Source: Dehalococcoidales bacterium
Lineage (GTDB): Bacteria; Chloroflexota; Dehalococcoidia; Dehalococcoidales; RBG-16-60-22
Reading direction: 5' to 3'
DNA: 7,600 nt
NCBI GenBank assembly: GCA_026416775.1
Contig: JAOAEN010000057.1
Location: 1-7,600 of the forward strand
Shown here: positions 1-6,260 of the stretch, in pieces
How positions within the stretch are numbered: the stretch's first letter is position 1
How the letters are laid out: each line of letters begins with the position of its first letter
Notes under the pieces: generated by a model
Seen by the model: only the letters and a program-made list of their open reading frames with translations
Told to the model about the DNA's origin: nothing
The model's database searches: none
Made by a program: the position numbers and the translations under genes

Positions 1-60
1 TTGTCCGTGGTCGGGGAATAAGATAAACTGTGATTTAGCTTTTAAGGAGGAGGTTTTGCG
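1..60 (+). promoter_or_regulatory. Leader of first SDR gene with strong Shine-Dalgarno
   Basis: This short leader is more A+T-rich than the genes around it. A long purine tract at 44-54 (AAGGAGGAGGT) is a strong ribosome binding site; its last GGAGGT ends six bases before the ATG at 61 and supports that start. An A+T-rich stretch at 17-27 could hold a -10 element, but no convincing -35 lies at the right distance, so I do not call a promoter. The upstream gene, if any, is outside the window. Confidence 0.6.
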
Positions 61-825
61 ATGGCAGGGATTGTGGAGGGCAAGGTTGCCATCGTCACCG
101 GGGCGGGAATGGGGCTGGGGCGTGCCTCGGCGCTTGCTTTTGCCCGGGAAGGGGCGAAGGTCGTTGTCGCCGATGTTGACGCGCGAAACGGCGAGGAGAC
201 GGTGCGCCTTATCAAGAGGGCCGGCGGCGAGGCGCTGTTTATCCGCACTGATGTCTCCCGTGAGTCCGACGTGGAAGCGATGGTGGCGAAGACCGTTGCC
301 ACTTACGGCAGGCTTGACTGTGCCCATAATAATGTGGGCATTGAGGAGCTGCCGCACCCGTTCACCGACGGCGAGGAAGCACTCTGGGAGCGCCTTGTCG
401 GGGTGAATTTGAAGGGTATCTGGCTGTGCATGAAGCACGAGTTGAAGTACATGGAGAGCCACGGCGGCGGGGCGATCGTCAACACCTCTTCCATCGCCGG
501 GCTCATCGGGGCGCCGGGGCAGGCAATCTACACCGCGTGCAAGTGGGGGGTGAACGGGCTGACCAAGTCGGCGGCAAAGGACTACGGGGCCAAGGGCATC
601 CGGGTCAATTCGGTCTGCCCCGCGGGGATGAAGGGCACCGGTTTTTATAACCGCATGCTTGCGGCGCAGCCGGGCATGGCGGAAGCCGTGGTGCAGATGG
701 TTCCGCTGGGCAGAGATGCCGACCCGAAGGAAGTCGCCGAGGTGGTGGTCTTTCTCTGCTCGGACAGGGCATCGTATGTCACCGGGGTGAATCTCCCGGT
801 TGATGGCGGCTTCACCGTCGCTTAA
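61..825 (+). CDS. SDR family NAD(P)-dependent oxidoreductase
   Basis: A 254-residue classical short-chain dehydrogenase/reductase, a cytoplasmic Rossmann-fold enzyme that interconverts an alcohol and a ketone with NAD(H) or NADP(H). The cofactor motif TGAGMGLG is at residues 13-20. An acidic residue after the second strand (D38) favours NAD(H) by the family rule. The NNAG motif appears as NNVG (90-93), N116 follows, and the catalytic Ser-Tyr-Lys are S144, Y157 and K161. The C-terminal GRDADPKEVAEVV and VDGG segments are typical, and the length is standard. The usual PG after the active site is replaced by PAGMKGTG. The substrate cannot be read from sequence; the neighbours suggest a hydroxyacyl-CoA or related intermediate. 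A 91-base gap with a possible terminator separates it from the next gene, so it may not be fully co-transcribed with the downstream operon. The family call is certain; the substrate is unknown. Confidence 0.95.
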   Translation: MAGIVEGKVAIVTGAGMGLGRASALAFAREGAKVVVADVDARNGEETVRLIKRAGGEALFIRTDVSRESDVEAMVAKTVATYGRLDCAHNNVGIEELPHPFTDGEEALWERLVGVNLKGIWLCMKHELKYMESHGGGAIVNTSSIAGLIGAPGQAIYTACKWGVNGLTKSAAKDYGAKGIRVNSVCPAGMKGTGFYNRMLAAQPGMAEAVVQMVPLGRDADPKEVAEVVVFLCSDRASYVTGVNLPVDGGFTVA

Positions 826-845
826 TCTTGCCCGCAGGTTACCGC

Positions 846-897
846 GGCCCGGGAGTATTGCCGGTGGCAGCGCCTCGGGCTCGTTTTCTGCTTTTTT
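846..897 (+). terminator. Possible intrinsic terminator or attenuator
   Basis: In the gap between the first SDR and the HMG-CoA-synthase-like gene, bases 846-853 can pair with 874-881 (GGCCCGGG with CCTCGGGCT minus its first base, including two G-T wobbles). The loop holds a second small hairpin, TGCC (859-862) with GGCA (866-869). T-rich sequence follows: TTTT at 884-887 and T6 at 892-897. A G+C-rich stem followed by T-runs is the form of a Rho-independent terminator, but the first T-run starts three bases after the stem, is interrupted, and the loop is large. It could end the upstream transcript, attenuate the operon, or be chance in GC-rich DNA. Confidence 0.4.
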
Positions 898-916
898 GTG
901 CAAGGGGGCTTGACAG

Positions 917-2344
917 ATGGTAGGTATTACATCGTTTGGTGTTCATCTGCCTGTGTACCGGCTCAGGCGAGAGGAGATCGGCAGGATGTGGGGACGTGCC
1001 GGCGGCGAGGGCGCAAGGGCGGTTGCCGGCTATGACGAGGACCCCATCACGATGGCGGTCGCCGCCGTGCTGGACTGTCTGAAGCGCACCGGCGGGGAAG
1101 CGGACAGGCTCTTTCTTGCCACGACCACCTCGCCTTACCGGGAAAAACAGGCGGCGGCGGTGGTGGCATCAGCCGCCGACCTCAGGGAAGACTGTCATAC
1201 GGCGGACTTTTCCGGTTCGCTCCGGGCTTCCTCGTCAGCCCTCATGGCAGCTCTCGATGCGGTCTCTGCCGGTGCGGGGAAAAGCGCCATCGTGGTCGCC
1301 TCGGACATGCGCGCCGGGGCAGCCAAGGGCAGCCTTGAAGCCACACTCGGTGACGGAGCGGCAGCCCTCACGGTGGGGACGGAGAACGTCGTCGCCGAGC
1401 TTGAGGGGAGCTACTCAGTCTACAGCGACTTCACCGATTACTGGCGCCTTGATGAAGACCGTTTCCTGCGCTCCGCCGAGGGCAGGTTCATTGATGAGGC
1501 GGGCTACTTCCCCATCATGGAGCGGGTGATTGGCGGGCTTCTTGACAGGTACGGGCTGAAGAGCGGAGATTTTTCACGTATCGTTTACTATGCCTCGGAC
1601 AGCCGCCAGCATGGGGCTTTGGCACGGCGGCTCAGGCTTGAAAAGGAAAAGGTGCAGCCGCCGCTTTACGATGCCGTCGGCAACACCGGCACAGCGGCGG
1701 TGCTCCTCATGCTCGGTGCGGCACTCGAGCAGGCAAAGGCCGGTGAGCGCATCCTCGTGGTGGGCTACGGCGACGGTGCGGATGCGTTCATCTTCCGCGT
1801 TACCGGAGAAATTGAGAAATTCCGCAGGATACCTCTTGTCTCGGACAAGCTTGTGGGCAAGGTATTCGTGAGCTACGGGCAATACCTCACCTGGCGGGGC
1901 ATCATCCCCGTGGAGACCCAGACGCTTCCGGAACGGCCACCGCTTTCGCTCCCGGCACGCTTCCGCGAGCGCCGCGCCATCAGTGCCCTTTACGGCGTGA
2001 AGTGCCGCCGCTGCGGTACACCCCAGTTTTCACCGCTCGGGCAGAACATCCGCGTCTGCGTCAAGTGCCAGGCGAAGGACGAATTTGAACCGTACCGGTT
2101 TTCCGATAAGCGCGGGACGCTTTTCACCTACTCGGTGGACAGCCTCATGCCCACACTGAACCCGCCGGGAGTGAACGGTGTGGTCGATTTTGAGGGCGGG
2201 GGCAGGCTTGTCTGTGAGCTCACCGATTGCATCGTTGAAAACCTGAAAGTGGGCATGCCCGTGGAGATGACCTTCCGCCGCATGTTCGTAAACCGCGGCA
2301 TCATCAGCTATTTCTGGAAGGCAAGGCCGGTGGCGCCGGCATGA
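917..2344 (+). CDS. HMG-CoA synthase-like protein fused to Zn-ribbon/OB-fold (DUF35) domain
   Basis: A 475-residue cytoplasmic protein with two parts. Residues 1 to about 330 have the thiolase-like fold of 3-hydroxy-3-methylglutaryl-CoA synthases: an N-terminal GITSFGVHLPVYRL strand, a GDGAAAL motif (145-151), and VGNTGTAA (254-261). Residues about 345-470 are a DUF35 acyl-CoA-associated module: a zinc ribbon with C363, C366, C381 and C384, then an OB fold ending in YFWKARP. By alignment from memory, the HMG-CoA synthase catalytic residues are missing: the Glu position is T71, the Cys position falls on L102 in a GSLRAS loop, and the His position is near A226. The only cysteines before the zinc ribbon are C54 and C93, neither at the nucleophile site. 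In archaea a separate DUF35 protein bridges thiolase and HMG-CoA synthase. The thiolase gene 80 bases downstream suggests a comparable complex, but catalysis of HMG-CoA formation is doubtful. The start has AAGGGGG at 902-908, eight bases upstream. Confidence 0.85.
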   Translation: MVGITSFGVHLPVYRLRREEIGRMWGRAGGEGARAVAGYDEDPITMAVAAVLDCLKRTGGEADRLFLATTTSPYREKQAAAVVASAADLREDCHTADFSGSLRASSSALMAALDAVSAGAGKSAIVVASDMRAGAAKGSLEATLGDGAAALTVGTENVVAELEGSYSVYSDFTDYWRLDEDRFLRSAEGRFIDEAGYFPIMERVIGGLLDRYGLKSGDFSRIVYYASDSRQHGALARRLRLEKEKVQPPLYDAVGNTGTAAVLLMLGAALEQAKAGERILVVGYGDGADAFIFRVTGEIEKFRRIPLVSDKLVGKVFVSYGQYLTWRGIIPVETQTLPERPPLSLPARFRERRAISALYGVKCRRCGTPQFSPLGQNIRVCVKCQAKDEFEPYRFSDKRGTLFTYSVDSLMPTLNPPGVNGVVDFEGGGRLVCELTDCIVENLKVGMPVEMTFRRMFVNRGIISYFWKARPVAPA

Positions 2345-2412
2345 AGGGCTTTTTGTGATGCCCTGCCAAAAAAGAAAATCCGTGCGTGTGTTTCAGCATG
2401 CACTGGCCTCGT

Positions 2413-2418
2413 GGAGGT
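2413..2418 (+). promoter_or_regulatory. Shine-Dalgarno fixing the thiolase start at 2425
   Basis: GGAGGT lies six bases before the ATG at 2425. An in-frame ATG at 2386 would add 13 residues (starting MCFSMHWP) that do not look like a thiolase N-terminus and has no good ribosome binding site. The protein from 2425 starts MESIRDKVAIIGMG, as expected for the family. Confidence 0.8.
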
Positions 2419-2424
2419 CTGGCG

Positions 2425-3615
2425 ATGGAAAGTATCAGGGATAAGGTTGCGATCATCGGGATGGGCTGTACTAGGTTCGGGGAGCGCTGGGACAAGGGTG
2501 TGGAAGACCTTCTCGTTGAAGCGGCGTATGAAGCGTTTGAGGATGCCGGCATTGCGCCGAAGGATGTCCAGGCTGCCTGGATCGGCACGGTGTTTTCCGG
2601 GCTTTCTGCCATCACCCTTGCGCCGCTGCAGCTCCAGTACATCCCGGTAACGCGTGTGGAGAACATGTGCGCCACCGGTTCCGAGGCGCTGCGCGCGGCA
2701 GCATATGCCGTTGCCGCCGGGGTGTGCGATATTGCGCTTGCCATCGGCGTGGAAAAGCTCAAGGATACCGGTGCCACCGGTGTCAAGGGGCCGAGCATTG
2801 TCGGTGACAATCAGGATGCCAGTTCCGGTATCGGTCCCGGCTACAGCGCCCCGGCATCCTTTGCCTACATGGCAACGCGCTACTTCCATGACTACGGCAT
2901 CAGGCCCGATGAGGGAAAGAGGCTGCTGGCGCAGATTGCGGTGAAAAACCACCATAACGGGAGCCTCAACCCGAAGGCGCATTTCCAGAACGAGCTCACC
3001 GTTGAGCAGGTCGTCAATGCCCCGATCATCGCCTGGCCGCTCGGGCTTTACGATTGCTGTGGCGTGAGCGACGGTGCCGCCGCTGCCATCGTTACCCGCG
3101 CCGATATGGCAAGGAGTTTCCGGCAGGACCCCATCTACATCAAGGCGCTCCAGATTGCCGTCGGGGCAAGGCAGGGTGCCATGCGGCAGGACTACGATTT
3201 CACCCACATTGAGGAGAATGTCACCGCCTCGCGCCGTGCCTATGCCGAAGCCGGCATCAAAGACCCCCGCAGGGAAATAAGTTGCGCCGAGGTGCACGAC
3301 TGTTTTTCCATCCATGAGATGATCGTCTATGAAGACCTGGGCTTCAGCCCGCGGGGCAGGGCAAGGGAGGATATTGAGGCGGGTACCTTCACCCTGAAGG
3401 GGGAACTACCCGTCAACACCGATGGGGGCTTGAAATGCTTCGGGCATCCCTTGGGGGCAAGCGGGTTGCGCATGATGTACGAGATGTACAAGCAGCTTCA
3501 GGGTAAGGCCGGGCCCCGGCAGGTCAAAAACCCGCGCCTGGCGCTCACGCACAACCTGGGTGGCAATGCCGGGACGGGCATCTGCTCGTGCTTTATCGTG
3601 GGGAACGAAAAGTAG
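2425..3615 (+). CDS. Thiolase family protein, SCP2/archaeal acetoacetyl-CoA thiolase type
   Basis: A 396-residue thiolase that would cleave a 3-ketoacyl-CoA with CoA, or condense two acyl-CoAs, in the cytoplasm. The nucleophile is C82 in the motif VENMCATGS. C293 is in the HDCF motif that defines the SCP2-type branch, where it serves as the second cysteine, and H341 is in GHPLGASG. The C-terminal NLGGNAGT (377-384) completes the active-site loop. All catalytic elements are present, so it should be active, unlike the Cys-less SCP2-like aldolases. Length is normal for the branch. Members of this branch usually need a DUF35 partner, as in archaeal acetoacetyl-CoA thiolase or the benzoylsuccinyl-CoA thiolase BbsAB. 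Here the only DUF35 is the C-terminal domain of the preceding gene, so the two products probably form a complex (inference). The chain specificity cannot be read. Confidence 0.93.
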   Translation: MESIRDKVAIIGMGCTRFGERWDKGVEDLLVEAAYEAFEDAGIAPKDVQAAWIGTVFSGLSAITLAPLQLQYIPVTRVENMCATGSEALRAAAYAVAAGVCDIALAIGVEKLKDTGATGVKGPSIVGDNQDASSGIGPGYSAPASFAYMATRYFHDYGIRPDEGKRLLAQIAVKNHHNGSLNPKAHFQNELTVEQVVNAPIIAWPLGLYDCCGVSDGAAAAIVTRADMARSFRQDPIYIKALQIAVGARQGAMRQDYDFTHIEENVTASRRAYAEAGIKDPRREISCAEVHDCFSIHEMIVYEDLGFSPRGRAREDIEAGTFTLKGELPVNTDGGLKCFGHPLGASGLRMMYEMYKQLQGKAGPRQVKNPRLALTHNLGGNAGTGICSCFIVGNEK

Positions 3616-3620
3616 CCTTT

Positions 3621-3628
3621 AGGAGGAG
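3621..3628 (+). promoter_or_regulatory. Shine-Dalgarno fixing the CoA-transferase start at 3633
   Basis: AGGAGGAG sits four bases before the ATG at 3633 and ten before a second in-frame ATG at 3639. The earlier in-frame ATG at 3588 lies inside the end of the thiolase gene and would add a non-homologous MLYRGERK segment. Either 3633 or 3639 fits; residues from 3639 (MALEGIRVLDVS) match the usual family start. Confidence 0.75.
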
Positions 3629-3632
3629 CGCT

Positions 3633-4847
3633 ATGAAGATGGCTCTGGAGGGCATCCGCGTGCTTGACGTCTCCGAGGCGGGGCTTGCCCCTGTCTGCTG
3701 CCGCATCCTTGCCGACATGGGGGCCGAGGTCATCAAGGTGGAGCGGACGGAGGGGGGCGACCAGACGCGCGGTATCATCAAGATCAGCGGTAACGTCCCC
3801 GTCTATGACATCAACTACGTCTTTGAGTTCTACAACATGAACAAGAAGGGCATCACCCTCGACCTGAAAAAGCCCGAGGGGCGCGAGATCCTCTATAAGC
3901 TCGTGGAGAAAAGCGATGTCTTTGTCTGCAACTTCCGCCCCCATGCCCTGCGCGACCTGGGGCTGGAATACAAGGATATATCAAAGATAAACCCGAGGAT
4001 CGTCTATGCCCACCTTTCCGGCTACGGGCTGCACGGTCCGGAGAGGGATACCGGTGCCTACGACTTCGTCGGCTACTGGGCACGCAGTGGCATCATGTCG
4101 TGTCTGGGGGAGCCGGGCACGCCGCTGCCCTTCCAGGTGCCGGGCTTCGGCGATAACACTACCGGCATGTATGCTGCCTGTGCCATCATGATGGCGCTCT
4201 TCCACCGCGAGCGTACCGGGGAAGGGCAGGAGGTCTGCATCTCGCTCCTCGGCGGCGGCATCTGGTCGATGGGGATCGTCCTGTCTTCCGTGCTTGCCAC
4301 GGGGCTGGAGTACCCGCGTCTTTCGCGCAAGACCCAGAGCAACCCCATTTTCAACAGCTACGAGTGTGCCGATGGCAGGTGGATCCAGCTTGCCTGCATT
4401 CAGGGTGACCGCTACTGGTCGGGCATCTGCCGGGCGCTGGAGCTCGGGGAGCTTGAGCATGACCCGCGCTTTGCCACGCATGAAAAACGCATGAAAAACA
4501 ACCGAGAGCTCATCGCCATCTTGGACGAGGTATTCAAGAAAAGGACGCAGAAGGAATGGGCGGAGCGGCTTGCCAGAGAGGACGTCATCTGGACAGTGGT
4601 GAAGACACCCGCCGAGGTTGCCGTTGACCCAACGCCATGGGCGAACGAGTATTTCCGTGAGATTGACCACCCGGCGGGGAAGAAGCTCAGGGTGATCACC
4701 CCGCCCTGGCAGTTCTCAAAGACGCCACCGACGATAAGGCGCACCGCCCCCGAGTTCAGCCAGCATACCGAAGAAGTGCTCACCGAGCTTCTGGGCTATA
4801 GCTGGGATGATATCAATGCCCTGAAAGAGAAGCGGGTTATCGCCTGA
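3633..4847 (+). CDS. CaiB/BaiF family class III CoA-transferase
   Basis: A 404-residue family III CoA-transferase, which moves CoA between an acyl-CoA donor and a free carboxylic acid through aspartyl-anhydride intermediates. The N-terminus LEGIRVLDVSEAGLAPVCCR leads into the ADMGAEVIKVER segment (27-38), followed by NMNKKGITLDLKKPEG (68-83). The catalytic aspartate is D174 in GFGDNTTGM. The AYDF..YWARSG segment (142-152) is common in CaiB/BaiF members acting on bulky or aromatic acids, including BaiF- and BbsF-like enzymes. Length is standard. Family members are interlocked dimers, homodimeric or paired with a second subunit; no second subunit gene is present here, so a homodimer is likely. 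It starts 17 bases after the thiolase stop and ends 14 bases before the next gene, consistent with one operon. It probably activates the pathway's acid substrate (inference); the donor and acceptor are unknown. Confidence 0.93.
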   Translation: MKMALEGIRVLDVSEAGLAPVCCRILADMGAEVIKVERTEGGDQTRGIIKISGNVPVYDINYVFEFYNMNKKGITLDLKKPEGREILYKLVEKSDVFVCNFRPHALRDLGLEYKDISKINPRIVYAHLSGYGLHGPERDTGAYDFVGYWARSGIMSCLGEPGTPLPFQVPGFGDNTTGMYAACAIMMALFHRERTGEGQEVCISLLGGGIWSMGIVLSSVLATGLEYPRLSRKTQSNPIFNSYECADGRWIQLACIQGDRYWSGICRALELGELEHDPRFATHEKRMKNNRELIAILDEVFKKRTQKEWAERLAREDVIWTVVKTPAEVAVDPTPWANEYFREIDHPAGKKLRVITPPWQFSKTPPTIRRTAPEFSQHTEEVLTELLGYSWDDINALKEKRVIA

Positions 4848-4861
4848 CGGAGGTTGGTCTT

Positions 4862-5800
4862 ATGGGTGAGCTTTTGAAGGGACGTGTTGCCGTAGTCACC
4901 GGGGCGGGGAGGGGCATCGGCCGTGCCGAGGCAATTGCCCTTGCCGCACAGGGGGCAAGCGTTGTCGTCAATGACCTGGGGGCGGCAACGGACGGCAGCG
5001 GTGCTTCGGCAAGCCCGGCGGATGAGGTGGTTGCGGAAATCAAAAAAGCGGGCGGGACCGCCGTGGCAAGCTATGCCAGCGTCGCCACGGTAGAGGGTGC
5101 CGAAAGCATCATCAGAACGGCAGTTGATAGCTTCGGACGGCTTGATATCCTCGTGAACAACGCCGGCTTTAACCGCGACCGGATGATCTATAACCTGACG
5201 GATGAGGAATGGCGCTCGGTACTGGAGACAAATCTGAGCGGCACGTTTTACTGCACGCGGGCTGCCTGCCGCATCATGCGCGCGCAGAACTACGGGCGCA
5301 TCATCAACACATCTTCCCATGCCGGGCTGGGCAACATGGGGCAGGCCAATTACAGCGCGGCCAAAGAAGGCATCGTGGGGCTCACCCGCACCGTGGCGCG
5401 CGACATGCAGCGCTACGGTGTCACCTGTAACGCCATCCGCCCCGTTGCCGGCACGCGCGGCTTTGTGGAGATGCTGAAGGAAAAGGGGCTTAAGGAAGCC
5501 TGGGCAAAGATGTGGGGCGAGGAGCTTGCCGAAAAGCGCATCAAGCAGATGCTTGAGGAGAACCAGCCGGAGGATATCGCCGTCCTTGTGGTGTACCTTG
5601 CCAGCGAGCAGGCGCACCACGTTAACGGCTGTGTCTTTGAGGTCTGGCACGGGCATATCGGGATCTTTACCGACCCGCCGCCGGTGGAGCAGGTGCTCTG
5701 GAAGGACGGGCGCTTCAGCCCGGAAGAACTCGTTACGGTGATGCCCCGCACCCTCACCCGCAATAAAACGCATGAGCTGCCGGCAATCTTCCCGTTCTAG
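4862..5800 (+). CDS. SDR, MFE-2-type 3-hydroxyacyl-CoA dehydrogenase-like
   Basis: A 312-residue short-chain dehydrogenase, longer than the usual 250. TGAGRGIG is at 13-20, NNAG at 99-102, the catalytic serine at 151 or 152, Y164 and K168. The segment VVVNDLGAATDGSGASASPADEVV (here read at about 34-57) is an insertion after the second strand that is typical of the (3R)-hydroxyacyl-CoA dehydrogenase domain of peroxisomal multifunctional enzyme type 2 and its bacterial relatives, and GQANYSAAK around the active site also fits. D38 in that segment favours NAD. A C-terminal tail of about 50 residues (from about 260) follows the core and resembles the extra C-terminal part of MFE-2-like SDRs. Expected reaction: 3-hydroxyacyl-CoA to 3-ketoacyl-CoA, feeding the thiolase of the same operon (inference). 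GGAGGT at 4849-4854 supports the start. It is not a near-duplicate of the SDR at 61-825. Confidence 0.92.
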   Translation: MGELLKGRVAVVTGAGRGIGRAEAIALAAQGASVVVNDLGAATDGSGASASPADEVVAEIKKAGGTAVASYASVATVEGAESIIRTAVDSFGRLDILVNNAGFNRDRMIYNLTDEEWRSVLETNLSGTFYCTRAACRIMRAQNYGRIINTSSHAGLGNMGQANYSAAKEGIVGLTRTVARDMQRYGVTCNAIRPVAGTRGFVEMLKEKGLKEAWAKMWGEELAEKRIKQMLEENQPEDIAVLVVYLASEQAHHVNGCVFEVWHGHIGIFTDPPPVEQVLWKDGRFSPEELVTVMPRTLTRNKTHELPAIFPF

Positions 5801-5828
5801 CGGATGGTAAGGCAGCCGAGGAGGCAGA

Positions 5829-6224
5829 ATGATCAGGAAGATAGACCATATTGCTATCATCGTCCGGGATATGGAAAGTGCCCTCAAAGCCTACCGCGAG
5901 ATGTTCGGCTTTGAAGTCGTGGAGCGGATGGAAGGGCCGGGTGGGGAGTTCACCTCGGTGATGGTGGCATCCGGCGATATCCGTCTTGAGTTCTTCCAGC
6001 CGCTGAAGCCGGGGAGTTTCATGGAGTTCCTTGAGAAAAGGGGAGGGGGGCTTCATCATATCTCCTTCCTCACCGATGATATCCGCACTGAGCTAAAGAA
6101 TCTCAAGGCCCGGGGTAAAAAGCTCCAGAACGAAGAGCCCATCACGCTTCCCGGTGCGCGGATTGCCTTCATCCACCCGTCTTCCGCCGAAAACGTGCTC
6201 ATTGAGCTCGTAGAAAGAAAATAA
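5829..6224 (+). CDS. VOC family protein, methylmalonyl-CoA epimerase-like
   Basis: A 131-residue vicinal-oxygen-chelate protein with the two beta-alpha-beta-beta-beta modules and length of methylmalonyl-CoA epimerase, which interconverts the R and S forms of 2-methylmalonyl-CoA with a divalent metal. The expected metal and catalytic positions are visible: H7 in KIDHIAI, E54 in IRLEFFQP, H76 in GLHHISF, and E126 in LIELVE. These match the epimerase pattern better than generic glyoxalases. GAGGAGG at 5818-5824 precedes the ATG. It is the last gene of the + strand operon, 28 bases after the SDR. No methylmalonyl-CoA mutase or carboxylase subunit is in the window, so it may act on another 2-substituted acyl-CoA made in this pathway (inference). 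A glyoxalase I-like or dioxygenase-like role is less likely. Confidence 0.85.
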   Translation: MIRKIDHIAIIVRDMESALKAYREMFGFEVVERMEGPGGEFTSVMVASGDIRLEFFQPLKPGSFMEFLEKRGGGLHHISFLTDDIRTELKNLKARGKKLQNEEPITLPGARIAFIHPSSAENVLIELVERK

Positions 6225-6260
6225 AGCACGGCGTGCCGGAGGCTTTTTCAGGCCTTCTGT
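6225..6260. terminator. Convergent intergenic gap, possible weak bidirectional terminator
   Basis: The + strand operon and the - strand MmgE/PrpD gene meet across 36 bases. Two short hairpins are possible: GCAC (6226-6229) with GTGC (6233-6236), and GGAGGC (6238-6243) with GCCTTC (6252-6257, one G-T wobble) whose loop contains T5. Neither has a T-run directly after the stem on either strand, so they are poor intrinsic terminators. The arrangement implies that transcription must stop here or in the opposing gene. Confidence 0.25.

Noticed and set aside
910..915. TTGACA, a perfect -35 hexamer
   Set aside because: It lies directly before the ATG at 917, so any -10 and transcription start would be inside the gene. 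I treat it as chance.
2338..2367. Hairpin around the stop codon of the HMGCS-like gene: AGGGC (2345-2349) with GCCCT (2360-2364), extended by GGC (2338-2340) with GCC (2365-2367)
   Set aside because: It is followed by an A-run, not a T-run, on the + strand, has a bulge holding the stop codon, and sits inside an apparent operon. It is not a terminator; it could be chance.
2308..3315. Long - strand open frame (335 codons) opposite the thiolase gene
   Set aside because: It is antisense to a clear thiolase with intact motifs. The translation shows no recognisable domain, and such shadows are expected in GC-rich coding DNA.
3981..4670. Open frame of 229 codons on the - strand opposite the CoA-transferase
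   Set aside because: Shadow of the CaiB/BaiF gene, with no ribosome binding site noted and no recognisable motif.
61..5800. The two SDR genes as a recent tandem duplication
   Set aside because: They share only general family motifs. The second has the MFE-2-like insertion and a C-terminal tail, and the sequences diverge throughout.
4796..5887. Long - strand open frame (363 codons) opposite the second SDR
   Set aside because: Antisense to a well-supported SDR and overlapping both neighbouring genes; the translation is rich in Arg, His, Ala and Pro with no recognisable family motif.
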